Assembly: GCF_002743255.1 (NCBI RefSeq)
Contig: NZ_PDYY01000009.1
Span: 62,001 to 126,000 of the forward strand
DNA from: Sporosarcina sp. P2
Lineage (GTDB): Bacteria; Bacillota; Bacilli; Bacillales_A; Planococcaceae
Direction of reading: 5' to 3'
Length of the DNA stretch: 64,000 nucleotides
The position numbers were made by a program, and so were the translations under genes. Within the stretch, counting starts at the first letter, position 1. Each line of letters begins with the position of its first letter. Of this stretch, positions 44,849-53,197 are shown piece by piece. A model generated the notes under the pieces. It did no database searches, was not told where the DNA came from, and saw only the letters and a list, made by a program, of their open reading frames with translations.

Positions 44849-46186
44849 ATGGTAAGGCAGCAGGATTTTACAGAAGGAAATGCACTAAAACAACTCATGC
44901 TTTTTTCAGGACCCATTATGATAACAAATTTACTACAAGCATCCTATCAATTTATCGATAGCTTGTGGGTAGGGAATTTGATTGGTGCGGATGCACTTGG
45001 TGCTGTGGCTATTTCCGGGACAGTCGTTTTTACGGTTTTGTCATTCGTCATCGGCTTGAACAATGCCGCACTGACAATTTTATCCCAGCAAAAAGGCAGA
45101 GGTAGCGAGTCGGGACTTCGGCGTTATTTGAATGCATTTGTCGTTCTGCTTTTCTGCATGTCCATCGTGCTAGGTGTTGCAGGATTTATATTAGCGGAAC
45201 CACTCTTGCTATTACTTGGAACTCCCGAGGCGATGTTGGCGATGGGCGTTTCGTATTTGCGAATTAATTTCATCGGGATCCTTTTCTTATTCGGCTATAA
45301 TTTTATTGGTACCGTATTCAGATCGGTTGGCGATTCGAAGACACCGCTTTATTTTGTGTTAGCCGCAGTTATTTTGAACACAGTACTTGATCCTTTATTT
45401 ATTTACGTCTTTGGATGGGGAGTTCAAGGCGCTGCCTATGCAACGATATTCTCACAGGGAATCGCATTTGCCGCTGGTGCTATTTATTCAGTGCGGAAAA
45501 GCCTGGTACCATTCTCAAAACCACATATTCCAGAGTGCCGGGAAGTACTCGATATATTGAAGTTGGGAATTCCTGCGGGTTTACAGATGAGCGTCATTTC
45601 GGCTGGTGTGATGGCAATCATGAGTGTAGTCGCATCATTCGGCCCGGCAGTTGTCGCGGGATACGGGGCGGCACAAAGATTGGATAGTTTGATTATGCTG
45701 CCGGCCCAAGCACTCGGAACTGCGGTCAATAGTATGGCGGGTCAAAATATCGGGGCGGGCAGATGGGACCGGGTTCATAGAATTACGTTGTACGGGTTTA
45801 TATATAATTTGATTATCATGTTTGCAATCGCAATTCTTATCATCCTATTTGCAGATTATGGGATTAAGCTATTCATAACGGAACCGGAAGCCGCTGATTT
45901 TGGTAAAAACTATTTAAAGGTAATTGCATTATTTTATCCGTTCCTAGGCATTAATTTTGTTTTAAATGGGGCTGTCCGTGCGGCGGGCGCAATGTTCCAA
46001 GTGCTTGTGCTAAACATCATTTCTTTTTGGATTCTTCGTTTTCCCATTACGTACATATTGTCAGGCATCATGGGTGAGAAAGGAATTGCACTCGGGATGG
46101 GCGTCAGTTTTGTTATTAGTAGTATCGTCGCGTTTATGTATTACCGATATGGAAAATGGCGAGAAGCCGAAGCTTTCGGGGAATGA
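44849..46186 (+). CDS. MATE family efflux transporter
   Basis: A 445-residue membrane protein with about 12 hydrophobic segments in two six-helix bundles. The start LKQLMLFSGPIMITNLLQASYQ and the later PAQALGTAVNSMAGQNIGAG segment are typical of MATE (NorM/DinF-like) cation-coupled multidrug exporters. Substrates cannot be read from sequence. ATG 44849 follows AGGGAGGAAAAGG. It is a lone gene between the GST-like gene and a noncoding region. Confidence 0.93.
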   Translation: MVRQQDFTEGNALKQLMLFSGPIMITNLLQASYQFIDSLWVGNLIGADALGAVAISGTVVFTVLSFVIGLNNAALTILSQQKGRGSESGLRRYLNAFVVLLFCMSIVLGVAGFILAEPLLLLLGTPEAMLAMGVSYLRINFIGILFLFGYNFIGTVFRSVGDSKTPLYFVLAAVILNTVLDPLFIYVFGWGVQGAAYATIFSQGIAFAAGAIYSVRKSLVPFSKPHIPECREVLDILKLGIPAGLQMSVISAGVMAIMSVVASFGPAVVAGYGAAQRLDSLIMLPAQALGTAVNSMAGQNIGAGRWDRVHRITLYGFIYNLIIMFAIAILIILFADYGIKLFITEPEAADFGKNYLKVIALFYPFLGINFVLNGAVRAAGAMFQVLVLNIISFWILRFPITYILSGIMGEKGIALGMGVSFVISSIVAFMYYRYGKWREAEAFGE

Positions 46187-46400
46187 ATCAAACGACTAGA
46201 GTGGAAGGTACTGGATATAGAAAGTATGAAGACCGATTCGTGAACCTAATTCAATCATTGCAATGGAATATGTATAGTGCTAAAACAGCGGGGGGCTATG
46301 TTATATAGGTTCACGGAATACCGCGTTTAATGAGGTTGATATGCGGAATAAAAAACATGTAACGGGCTATCATCTTGTCGAGAATTAGGAGGTCATACTC

Positions 46401-46649
46401 TTGCAAAGTACCCGGAGAGTAGGAATGATTTCTTTTGTTAGTCTACTTATAAGACTGGCTTTTCTTTGCCTTTTTTTTTCGGGTAGATTATTCATACCAA
46501 TGCCACTTTATCCTTGTTCGGCGTAAAAAGACAAATTCGGGAGAGTATCACTTTATGTTTACCCACTAATTTTAGTCATCTACTTGTTGTTCTGCCTTTC
46601 TAAGATACACGTCCGGCTGCAGCACAGATTAACAGTCGCAACCACTTAA
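46401..46649 (+). pseudogene. Small membrane ORF with strong SD, broken by one TAA
   Basis: TTG 46401 is eight bases after a perfect AGGAGG (46387-46392) and encodes 41 residues with a hydrophobic segment (MISFVSLLIRLAFLCLFF), ending at TAA 46524-46526. The same frame continues for 40 more codons with a second hydrophobic stretch (VSLYVYPLILVIYLLFCL) to TAA 46647. This looks like a two-helix membrane gene split by a stop, or a genuine 41-residue protein. No family recognised. The surrounding 46187-46762 gap holds nothing else coding that I can support. Confidence 0.35.
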
Positions 46650-46660
46650 TCCCCTGCAAG

Positions 46661-46686
46661 AAAGGTCGTCATGAAGCACGACCTTT
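46661..46686. terminator. Hairpin near the end of the RNase HI-like gene
   Basis: AAAGGTCGT and ACGACCTTT are exact complements around CATGAAGC. The T tract is short on both strands; it may end either the remnant ORF or the minus-strand gene. Confidence 0.5.
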
Positions 46687-46762
46687 ACGAATAAAAATAA
46701 AGCACTAGCAGCACACTCTTTTAGTGACGGTTCTCACAAGATGACAAAACATCTTGCCCAGC

Positions 46763-47164
46763 TCATCCTTTTTGCTTTTTCTGCAACAAAATCGCTTGTC
46801 GCGCAAGCATATCTGCCGTCTTGTTTGTACTGTCGGCAATCCACTTAATAAAGAACAATTCAAACGTCGCTGCTAGTCTCAATGCCTCTTTCAAATAAGG
46901 TGCATACTGCGCGTTCTTTACAAATTCCTTCTCCATCGACTGCACGACCACCGTCGAATCCGAGCGTATCGACACCATGCCTGTTGTCAGCTTTGACGCC
47001 TCCTCAAGACCTCTCACAAGCGCTTGAAACTCCGCGTGATGATTATTCGTCGGCTCAATCGGCTCACTAATCCGCACGTCCTGACCTTCTCCTTTAATAT
47101 ACACACCAATTCCGCTCAATCCCGGATTACCTGCGCTTGCACCATCTATATACACTTCCAACAT
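46763..47164 (-). CDS. RNase H-like protein (YpeP type)
   Basis: A 133-residue RNase HI-fold protein. Active-site acids are visible: Asp in VYIDGASAGNPG (about 7), Glu in NNHHAEFQAL (about 45), Asp in SIRSDSTVVVQ (about 69), and a late acid in STNKTADMLARQA. It would cut RNA in RNA-DNA hybrids, but many such short Gram-positive forms are untested. The ATG at 47164 diverges from the ypeQ gene at 47274; the ypeP/ypeQ pair is as in B. subtilis. Confidence 0.88.
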   Translation of the reverse strand: MLEVYIDGASAGNPGLSGIGVYIKGEGQDVRISEPIEPTNNHHAEFQALVRGLEEASKLTTGMVSIRSDSTVVVQSMEKEFVKNAQYAPYLKEALRLAATFELFFIKWIADSTNKTADMLARQAILLQKKQKG

Positions 47165-47273
47165 AAGATTTTCCGCTCCAATCTGGTAATGAATTGTAAA
47201 AAACGTGGAAATACTTGCAACATCCCGTCAGCCGACTTAAAATAGATAAAAGAAAGGTGGGAGTTCTTTTCTA

Positions 47274-47471
47274 ATGAATAAAGTCGTTGTCATGAAAGAA
47301 ATTAATCAATTGCTTGATATATATTGTGAAGGTTGTTACGTCAAAAAACAACTTACAAACGAACGCGGCAAAACAGGCGCTCACCAATTTTGTATTTCTG
47401 ACTGTACAGTAGGAGACCAGCTACAATTCCTTGGGAGAGAAATTAACAAGATCAGTACTGCCTCCAAATAA
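47274..47471 (+). CDS. ypeQ: Small zinc-finger protein (YpeQ-like)
   Basis: A 65-residue protein with a zinc-type four-ligand set: CEGC near 18-21 and CISDC near 40-44 with a nearby His (AHQFCISDCTVG). This matches YpeQ-family zinc-finger proteins next to ypeP. Function unknown. ATG 47274 follows AAAGGTGGGAG at ten bases. Confidence 0.85.
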   Translation: MNKVVVMKEINQLLDIYCEGCYVKKQLTNERGKTGAHQFCISDCTVGDQLQFLGREINKISTASK

Positions 47472-47479
47472 ATAATGAA

Positions 47480-47508
47480 AAAGCATCCCGCAACTGCGTG
47501 GATGCTTT
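47480..47508. terminator. Terminator between ypeQ and the cold-shock gene
   Basis: AAAGCATCC and GGATGCTTT pair exactly around CGCAACTGCGT. The T run is best in the minus direction, so it mainly serves the csp gene. Confidence 0.8.
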
Positions 47509-47547
47509 GTTTATGTTATAAATTCAGCTGTCTATGTCGAGATGAGG

Positions 47548-47760
47548 TTACACTTCATCCTCAAGAGTCGATACGTTAGCCGCCTGTGGACCACGATTTC
47601 CTTCAATTACTTCAAAAGAAACTGTTTGACCTTCAGCCAGTGTTTTAAATCCATCTGTAGCAATTCCTGTGAAATGCACAAATACATCTTCACCATCATC
47701 TGCTTCGATAAATCCATACCCTTTGTCACTGCTGAACCACTTCACTTTACCTTGGTGCAT
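47548..47760 (-). CDS. cspD: Cold-shock protein (CspD/CspB-like)
   Basis: A 70-residue cold-shock domain protein binding single-stranded RNA/DNA. The RNP1 motif KGYGFIE and RNP2 DVFVHF are intact, and the start MHQGKVKWF is typical. The frame extends upstream, but ATG 47760 has the perfect SD GAGGAGG. A perfect-spacing promoter lies at 47876-47848, leaving an 80-base leader, as is common for csp genes whose leader senses temperature. Which csp paralogue it is cannot be settled, so the symbol is tentative. Confidence 0.92.
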   Translation of the reverse strand: MHQGKVKWFSSDKGYGFIEADDGEDVFVHFTGIATDGFKTLAEGQTVSFEVIEGNRGPQAANVSTLEDEV

Positions 47761-47847
47761 AATAATTCCTCCTCGGCAATTAGAAATCCATCTCCACACG
47801 TAACGTGCAAGCCTACTACGGACAACTTACACAATACGGCTTCTTAC

Positions 47848-47876
47848 ACTATACATGAGTGGACCAAGCGTGTCAA
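47848..47876 (-). promoter_or_regulatory. Sigma-A promoter of the cold-shock gene
   Basis: On the minus strand: TTGACA (47876-47871), a 17-base spacer and TATAGT (47853-47848). Confidence 0.85.
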
Positions 47877-48005
47877 TGTTAGACGGAATACTCTGATTAC
47901 TATTCAAAAATAGCAAGGAAAGTATTGGTTTTTGTCTGAATAGTATCTATAATGAAGAAGGATTCATTTTTACTATACTTATGAATTAGGTAAGGAAGTG
48001 TTGGA

Positions 48006-48383
48006 GTGAAAATTGTCATCACGCTTTTGCAAGTAGGATTTTTATACATACTCTTTCTAACAGGGAAATTTTTACACGCAAAACTCTCCATTCCGTTGCC
48101 AGGTAGTATTATCGGTTTGCTAGTGTTATGGGGACTGTTATCGATCAAAATCATTCCACTTCGCTGGGTGGAAAAAGGTGCATATGTATTTCTATCGACT
48201 TTGCCACTGTATCTGATCCCCGCAACGGTTGGCGTGATGGATTATGGTCATGTGTTCGCAGGGAAAGGAAGTCTACTGATCTTGATCACAATCGGTAGTA
48301 CATTTATTACGATGGTCGTAGCCAGTTTGGTCAGCCAATTTATGGCCAAGCACAATGTGAAAGAGGAGGGGACTCTTTCATGA
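48006..48383 (+). CDS. cidA: CidA/LrgA family membrane protein
   Basis: A 125-residue membrane protein with four hydrophobic segments and the family feature LPGSIIGLLVLWGLL (about 34-48). CidA/LrgA proteins are holin-like or act in pyruvate/acetate handling with a CidB/LrgB partner. GTG 48006 has AAGGAAG upstream. The stop overlaps cidB (ATGA), so the pair is co-translated. Whether this is a Cid or Lrg/Pft type pair cannot be decided, as no regulator gene is next to it. Confidence 0.88.
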   Translation: MKIVITLLQVGFLYILFLTGKFLHAKLSIPLPGSIIGLLVLWGLLSIKIIPLRWVEKGAYVFLSTLPLYLIPATVGVMDYGHVFAGKGSLLILITIGSTFITMVVASLVSQFMAKHNVKEEGTLS

Positions 48384-49072
48384 ATACAGTTGTACTTGCC
48401 TTCACGATGATCCTATTAACGGTTATTCTTTATTTTGTGATGAATGCTGTTTATGTAAGGTTACGTTCGCCGTTTTTAGTACCCATCCTGACAACAAATA
48501 TCGCAGTCATTGTATTGTTATCGTTATTCGACGCGTCTTATGAAACGTATATGGTAGGTGGTAAATGGATTGACGCGTTGCTTGGCCCTGCCATTGTCTC
48601 TCTTTGTATTCCACTCTATAAACAACGGGATGTCATTAAAATGAATGTGTTGCCTATCTTTGGTGGAGTCGTTGTGGGTGGTATTGTTGGAATGTTGACA
48701 GGCGTCCTAGCAGCAAGATGGGTCGGATTTTCGACTGAACTTCTAGCGAGTATTTTACCAAAATCCATTACTTCCCCAATTGCCATGCAAATAGCAGCAG
48801 AACTCGGTGGTATTCCTTCACTAGCGACCGTATTCGTCATTATCGCCGGCCTCGCTGGAATCCTCATGGGTCCTTGGATCAATCGCTGGTTCAAGATTGA
48901 CACAGCGATTGGTCAGGGCATCGGTCTTGGTGTGGGTGCACACGCAATTGGAACGTCTAAATCACTAGAGTACGGTGAACAAACGTCATCCATGAGTTCA
49001 GTTGCCATGACGTTGTCAGCAATTATCGGCGCGTTCGCAGGCCCTCTATTCGGTATTTGGTTATTTCCATAG
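48380..49072 (+). CDS. cidB: CidB/LrgB family membrane protein
   Basis: A 230-residue polytopic partner of CidA. It has family motifs GPAIVSLCIPLYKQ (about 71-84), LPKSITSPIAMQIA (about 131-144) and GVGAHAIGTSKSLEYGE (about 184-200). About seven hydrophobic segments. It begins in the ATGA overlap with cidA and ends at a bidirectional terminator shared with niaR. Role: membrane transport linked to overflow metabolism and cell death in other Firmicutes. Confidence 0.9.
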   Translation: MNTVVLAFTMILLTVILYFVMNAVYVRLRSPFLVPILTTNIAVIVLLSLFDASYETYMVGGKWIDALLGPAIVSLCIPLYKQRDVIKMNVLPIFGGVVVGGIVGMLTGVLAARWVGFSTELLASILPKSITSPIAMQIAAELGGIPSLATVFVIIAGLAGILMGPWINRWFKIDTAIGQGIGLGVGAHAIGTSKSLEYGEQTSSMSSVAMTLSAIIGAFAGPLFGIWLFP

Positions 49073-49113
49073 AAAAGCGGAATTCCTATTCTATTAGGAA
49101 TCCCGCTTTTTTT
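49073..49113. terminator. Bidirectional terminator shared by cidB and niaR
   Basis: AAAAGCGGAATTCCTA (49073-49088) pairs with TAGGAATCCCGCTTTT (49095-49110) with one mismatch, flanked by A and T runs. It overlaps the last codons of niaR, whose stop is at 49086-49088. Confidence 0.88.
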
Positions 49114-49625
49114 AATGCTTCTTCTGCATCGCGTAGCTGTTCTATTCGTGGAGCGGAAATAGCGTGTAAATGAATCCCGCTATCATCCAAATTCAATAGA
49201 TAAGGCGCTTGTGCTTGCTGGATCTGTTCGATGAACGTCTTGACTTCTTGCCGGTTCGATACCATGATCGATGCGCGTACATCGCCATACACAGGATGTT
49301 CAACTCGCACATCTCTTACGGTTACGCCGTGGTCGACTAAAATATGCAACTCTTCTTCAGTTTGTTCAGGAGAATGTTTACAGACGATGATTTTCTCCAT
49401 GTCTTTTACTTTTTTAGTTGACTGCGTGTATAAGTATCCTTGATTTGTCGCCATGATGGGTTCGTCTTTTGCTTTCAATAAATTAATATCGCTGACGATT
49501 ACTTGTCTGCTAACCTTTGTTAAGTCACCTAGTTCTGCACCCGTAACGGGATGATTAGCTTCTTTTAACGTTTGGAGAATCAAATTTCGACGTTGTTCTC
49601 CTGCCACTTTTGCTTTTGTTCGCAA
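49086..49625 (-). CDS. niaR: Niacin-responsive transcriptional repressor NiaR (YrxA)
   Basis: Repressor of NAD synthesis genes. A winged helix (about 10-60, VTGAELGDLTKVSRQVIVSDINLLK) is followed by the 3H nicotinic-acid-binding domain with its conserved histidines (CKHSPEQ, VDHGV, VEHPVYGD, IHLHAIS). The frame starts at GTG 49634, but that codon lies in the SD AAGGTGAG; TTG 49625 is preferred. It follows nifS in the same direction and faces the NAD genes, with probable operators in the nifS-nadC gap. Confidence 0.93.
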   Translation of the reverse strand: MRTKAKVAGEQRRNLILQTLKEANHPVTGAELGDLTKVSRQVIVSDINLLKAKDEPIMATNQGYLYTQSTKKVKDMEKIIVCKHSPEQTEEELHILVDHGVTVRDVRVEHPVYGDVRASIMVSNRQEVKTFIEQIQQAQAPYLLNLDDSGIHLHAISAPRIEQLRDAEEALKKAGFLIE

Positions 49626-49641
49626 ATTTCTCACCTTCTAT

Positions 49642-50793
49642 CTATAAAATATCTATTGGGGTTTGTGCTGTATGTGGTAATACCGCGACTTCAAGTAACG
49701 CGTTTGCCAGTTGAGTGACGTTTTCACTCGTTGATGTCTCGCCAAATGAAATCCGAATGAATCCTTTCGCTGAGTGGGCGGGTATATTCATCGCGCTCAT
49801 CGTCATAGATGACTGTTGCTGACCGACCTGGCACGCACTGCCTGTTGACACCGCAAATCCTCTTCTATTTAATTCTAACATAATGAGCTGTCCTTCTGAA
49901 TGTTTGGCGCATAGACCAATAATTTGCGGAAGTTGTTCAAATGTCTTTAGACTGCCATAGAAAGTGAATAAATCTTGCCGGGTGGAAAGTATATCCATAA
50001 AGAGAGTGCGTAATGTAGCGTACTTTACTTCATTGGGATTTGCCAACTCAGCTGCCGTAACGAATGCAGCAATTCCTGGTACATTCACCGTTCCACCTCT
50101 GAATCCTTTCTCTTGTGTAGCACCTGGAAATAGCGGAACTGCACGTATACTTGGATCGATATAGACTGCGCCAACCCCTTTTGGACCATGCACTTTATGG
50201 CTTGATATGGACAAGCTGTCTACATATGGAGAGATATCACGCACAGATAATTTACCGAATGATTGTACACAGTCACTATGCAAATAAATCCCTTTAGGTT
50301 TTACTAATTCAGATATAGATTGGATCGGTTGAATGGTACCGATTTCCGGATTGCAGTGTTGCACAGATACAACAGTCGTTTGTTCAGTAATGGCATTTTC
50401 AAGTGCTTGTAAATCGATGATACCTTTCGTTGTAAAAGGGATCATGGTGATATGGAAGTCTTGCCCTTCAAGGTACGCAGCAGCTGAATGCAAAGAAGGG
50501 TGTTCCGCCGCAGAAAGAATAATATGCTGTCCTTTTTTCTTTGCAGACTCAGCTAAAGATAGTAGTGCGAGCGTGTTACTTTCCGTACCGCTCGAAGTGA
50601 AGTATATCCCTTCAGGACGTACACCGAGAAGTGCAGATAGGTGTTGTCTGCTATGGGTCAAGATGTTTTGCGCTGCCCCTCCTGCGTCGTGCAGGCTCGT
50701 CGTATTACCAAATTGTTGTTGAGAGACTGATATATAGACTGAGGCAGCTTCCTCACGGAGAGGTGTTGTGGCAGCGTAATCAAAGTAATGCAA
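49642..50793 (-). CDS. nifS: NifS-type cysteine desulfurase for NadA cluster assembly
   Basis: PLP enzyme taking sulfur from cysteine. DYAATTPLRE near the N terminus, PLP-lysine motif SSHKVHGPKG (about 200-209) and active cysteine in STGSACQVGQQ (about 319-329). In B. subtilis this paralogue matures the Fe-S cluster of NadA, which fits its place opposite nadC-nadA. TTG 50793 is eight bases after AGGAGG, so it is preferred over TTG 50811. niaR follows within 20 bases. Confidence 0.93.
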   Translation of the reverse strand: MHYFDYAATTPLREEAASVYISVSQQQFGNTTSLHDAGGAAQNILTHSRQHLSALLGVRPEGIYFTSSGTESNTLALLSLAESAKKKGQHIILSAAEHPSLHSAAAYLEGQDFHITMIPFTTKGIIDLQALENAITEQTTVVSVQHCNPEIGTIQPIQSISELVKPKGIYLHSDCVQSFGKLSVRDISPYVDSLSISSHKVHGPKGVGAVYIDPSIRAVPLFPGATQEKGFRGGTVNVPGIAAFVTAAELANPNEVKYATLRTLFMDILSTRQDLFTFYGSLKTFEQLPQIIGLCAKHSEGQLIMLELNRRGFAVSTGSACQVGQQQSSMTMSAMNIPAHSAKGFIRISFGETSTSENVTQLANALLEVAVLPHTAQTPIDIL

Positions 50794-50847
50794 ATGAATG
50801 ACCTCCTGCAAAAAATAATATATTCATCTTGTCATACAACTGTATAT

Positions 50848-50871
50848 ATGTAAAGATAGATGTAAAGACAC
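50848..50871. promoter_or_regulatory. Probable NiaR operator (12-bp direct repeat)
   Basis: ATGTAAAGATAG (50848-50859) is followed at once by ATGTAAAGACAC (50860-50871) in the gap between divergent nifS and nadC. NiaR sites in Bacillales contain a GTAAAGACA-like core, as I recall them, so this is the likely repressor site; protein binding is inferred. Confidence 0.6.
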
Positions 50872-50901
50872 TACGTATAGAGAAGGGTCGTAGGAATACA
50901 G

Positions 50902-51765
50902 ATGAATAGAATCAAATTGGTCTCAATGCTTGAACAGTTTTTCATAGAAGACGTGGGAGATGGTGATTTGTCGGCTAATTCATTATTTCCCGCAGATGCG
51001 ATAGGTGAAATGCAAATCATCTCTAAAACTCCAGGAGTATTTTGCGGGGTAGATGTCATCACGGCAGGTTTTCAAGTAATGAATCCTACTATAGAAGTCA
51101 CGTGTCTCGTAGAAGATGGTGAAAGAATAACGGACAAGCAAATACTCGCAACTGTAAAAGGGCCTGTTAGAAGTCTATTGACCGCGGAACGAGTGATACT
51201 GAATTGTATCCAGCGAATGACTGCGATTGCAACGAAAACTGCTGACCTAACCGCTTTATTGTCGGGAACAAATACAAGAGTTTGTGATACACGCAAGACA
51301 GCACCCGGACTCCGCATGCTAGATAAATATGCAGTTCGTACAGGCGGTGGATTTAATCACCGCAACGGTTTATATGACGCGGTGATGCTAAAAGATAATC
51401 ACTTGGCATATGCAGGTTCTATTACGAATGCCGTGCAAAACCTGAGAACACGATTAGGTCATACGGTGAAAATAGAAGTAGAAATTGAATCACTAGCGCA
51501 ACTCCAAGAAGCTATAGAGGCAAACGTGGATATTATTATGTTTGATAACCGAACGCCACAACAAATTACGGACTGGTTGCCATTAGTCCCCCCGGATATC
51601 ATAACCGAAGCTTCCGGCATGATTACAGAAGACACCATCGCTTCGTATGGTGAGACGGGAATTGATTACATATCGGTTGGCGCACTGACACATTCCGTAA
51701 TTGCAGCTGACATTAGTGCAACTATACAACTTACAACGCAGGAGGATGGAAGAATATGTCGATGA
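50902..51765 (+). CDS. nadC: Nicotinate-nucleotide pyrophosphorylase (carboxylating)
   Basis: Converts quinolinate and PRPP to nicotinate mononucleotide with loss of CO2. Motifs: [15 protein letters not shown] (about 15-29), RTRNRMTAIAT-type [42 protein letters not shown] in parts (catalytic Lys/Arg cluster) and KDNHLAYAG. Length 287 is normal. It overlaps nadA by ten bases. L-aspartate oxidase (nadB), which comes before nadC in B. subtilis, is absent. Confidence 0.95.
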   Translation: MNRIKLVSMLEQFFIEDVGDGDLSANSLFPADAIGEMQIISKTPGVFCGVDVITAGFQVMNPTIEVTCLVEDGERITDKQILATVKGPVRSLLTAERVILNCIQRMTAIATKTADLTALLSGTNTRVCDTRKTAPGLRMLDKYAVRTGGGFNHRNGLYDAVMLKDNHLAYAGSITNAVQNLRTRLGHTVKIEVEIESLAQLQEAIEANVDIIMFDNRTPQQITDWLPLVPPDIITEASGMITEDTIASYGETGIDYISVGALTHSVIAADISATIQLTTQEDGRICR

Positions 51766-52865
51766 TGGAACTTCTAAAAGAACAGGCAAACGCTATGTTG
51801 CCTGAACAATATAAACAGTATACGGTGAGTGAAATGGAAGAAAAAATTCGGGCCATTAAACAAAAATTGGGAAACAAATTATTTATTCCTGGCCACCACT
51901 ACCAGAAAAATGAAGTCATTCAATTTGCGGATGCTACGGGAGATTCTTTGCAATTAGCACAAATTTGCGCAGCGAACGATAAAGCGGAACATATTGTGTT
52001 TTGCGGTGTGCACTTCATGGCGGAAACGGCGGACATTCTAACAACGGAAAATCAAAAAGTCTATTTGCCTGATATGCGTGCCGGTTGTTCGATGGCTGAT
52101 ATGGCGGACATTTTCCAAACGGAACGCGCATGGAAGGACTTGCAAGCGCGTTTTGGTGATACGATTCTGCCATTGACGTATGTCAATTCAACGGCAGCAA
52201 TTAAAGCGTTCGTCGGCCGTAATGGTGGCGCGACAGTGACTTCGTCAAATGCGAAAGAAATCGTTCAATGGGCATTCACTCAGAAAAAACGAATTTTATT
52301 CTTACCTGATCAGCATTTAGGACGCAATACAGCGTATGGGCTCGGTGTGCCTCTTGATCATATGGCCGTATGGAATCCCATAACGGATACTCTCGAATAC
52401 GATGGACAAAACGAAGAGTGTCAAGTGATATTATGGAAAGGGCATTGCTCGGTTCACGAGAACTTCACGGTAGAAAACATTCGTCAGTTACGTGAAAATG
52501 ATTCTGATCGGCGTATTATCGTCCACCCGGAATGTTCACATGAAGTCGTGATGAAGTCTGATGACGCTGGTTCTACGAAGTATATTATTGATCAAATTGA
52601 AGCCGCGGCTCCTGGTACGAAATGGGCGATTGGCACGGAAATGAATTTGGTCAATCGCCTGACGGAAAATCATCCTGAGCAAGATATCATTTCCTTAAAC
52701 CCTTTAATGTGTCCTTGTTTGACAATGAACCGTATCGATTTACCCCATTTACTATGGAGTTTGGAAAGTATCATGGAAGGCGCAGAGCAAAATATCATCA
52801 AAGTGGATGCAGTGACTTCCGCTGAAGCGATTGATGCGCTTAACCGTATGTTGCAACGAAACTAA
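51756..52865 (+). CDS. nadA: Quinolinate synthase A
   Basis: Fe-S enzyme that condenses iminoaspartate with dihydroxyacetone phosphate to quinolinate. It has the long Gram-positive form, 369 residues: [19 protein letters not shown] near 50, [13 protein letters not shown] (about 83-95), [10 protein letters not shown] with Cys111, HPECSHEV (about 257-264) and CPCLTMN (Cys319, Cys321). Cys111, one cysteine in the middle and one of the last pair are the expected [4Fe-4S] ligands. It is translationally coupled to nadC. The iminoaspartate source is not in this window. Confidence 0.96.
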   Translation: MSMMELLKEQANAMLPEQYKQYTVSEMEEKIRAIKQKLGNKLFIPGHHYQKNEVIQFADATGDSLQLAQICAANDKAEHIVFCGVHFMAETADILTTENQKVYLPDMRAGCSMADMADIFQTERAWKDLQARFGDTILPLTYVNSTAAIKAFVGRNGGATVTSSNAKEIVQWAFTQKKRILFLPDQHLGRNTAYGLGVPLDHMAVWNPITDTLEYDGQNEECQVILWKGHCSVHENFTVENIRQLRENDSDRRIIVHPECSHEVVMKSDDAGSTKYIIDQIEAAAPGTKWAIGTEMNLVNRLTENHPEQDIISLNPLMCPCLTMNRIDLPHLLWSLESIMEGAEQNIIKVDAVTSAEAIDALNRMLQRN

Positions 52866-52876
52866 CGTAGCAGCGC

Positions 52877-52904
52877 TTGACAATTACTCTGAATATTGTA
52901 TGAT
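52877..52904 (+). promoter_or_regulatory. Promoter of the proBA T-box leader
   Basis: TTGACA (52877-52882), 16-base spacer, TATGAT (52899-52904), just before the T-box stem I. Confidence 0.75.
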
Positions 52905-52909
52905 TGGGA

Positions 52910-53157
52910 AAATGATAGTGAATGTTGAAGAAGGACCAGTAGATAAATAGCATGTGTTAGAGAGCGGAATCCATCGGCTGGAAGTTTCCGTCGCAATGCC
53001 TTGTCGAACCTGCCTTTTGAGTCCTGTAAAAAACAGGCGCGGACCTTGGCGTTAAAAGGAAAGTGGGATTCGTGAAGACGAGTCCAATGATGGTGGCACC
53101 GCGGAAGTTACGTCCTTTCGTCCTGATTATATCGGGACGATTGGGCTTTTTTATTTT
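52910..53157 (+). promoter_or_regulatory. T-box riboswitch leader of proBA
   Basis: tRNA-sensing leader. The 5' GAAGAAGGACCAGTAGATAA segment is the usual stem I start. The T-box sequence AATGATGGTGGCACCGCG is at 53086-53103, and the terminator is TCGTCCTGAT/ATCGGGACGA (53118-53140) with a T run at 53146-53152. A CCT triplet at 53009-53011 in GAACCTGCC is a fitting proline specifier, matching the downstream genes. Uncharged proline tRNA would favour the antiterminator and switch on proline synthesis. Confidence 0.93.
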
Positions 53158-53197
53158 ATAAATATAGATGATATGGAGAAATGGAAGGCGAATTCAT

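Noticed and set aside
47542..47913. Plus-strand 123-codon ORF opposite the csp gene
   Set aside because: Antisense shadow of the cold-shock gene and its promoter.
48006..49072. Phage holin pair
   Set aside because: CidA/CidB are chromosomal membrane proteins with typical family motifs; no phage genes are near.
52866..53160. Small coding genes in the nadA-proB gap
   Set aside because: The region is fully explained by a promoter, T-box leader and terminator.
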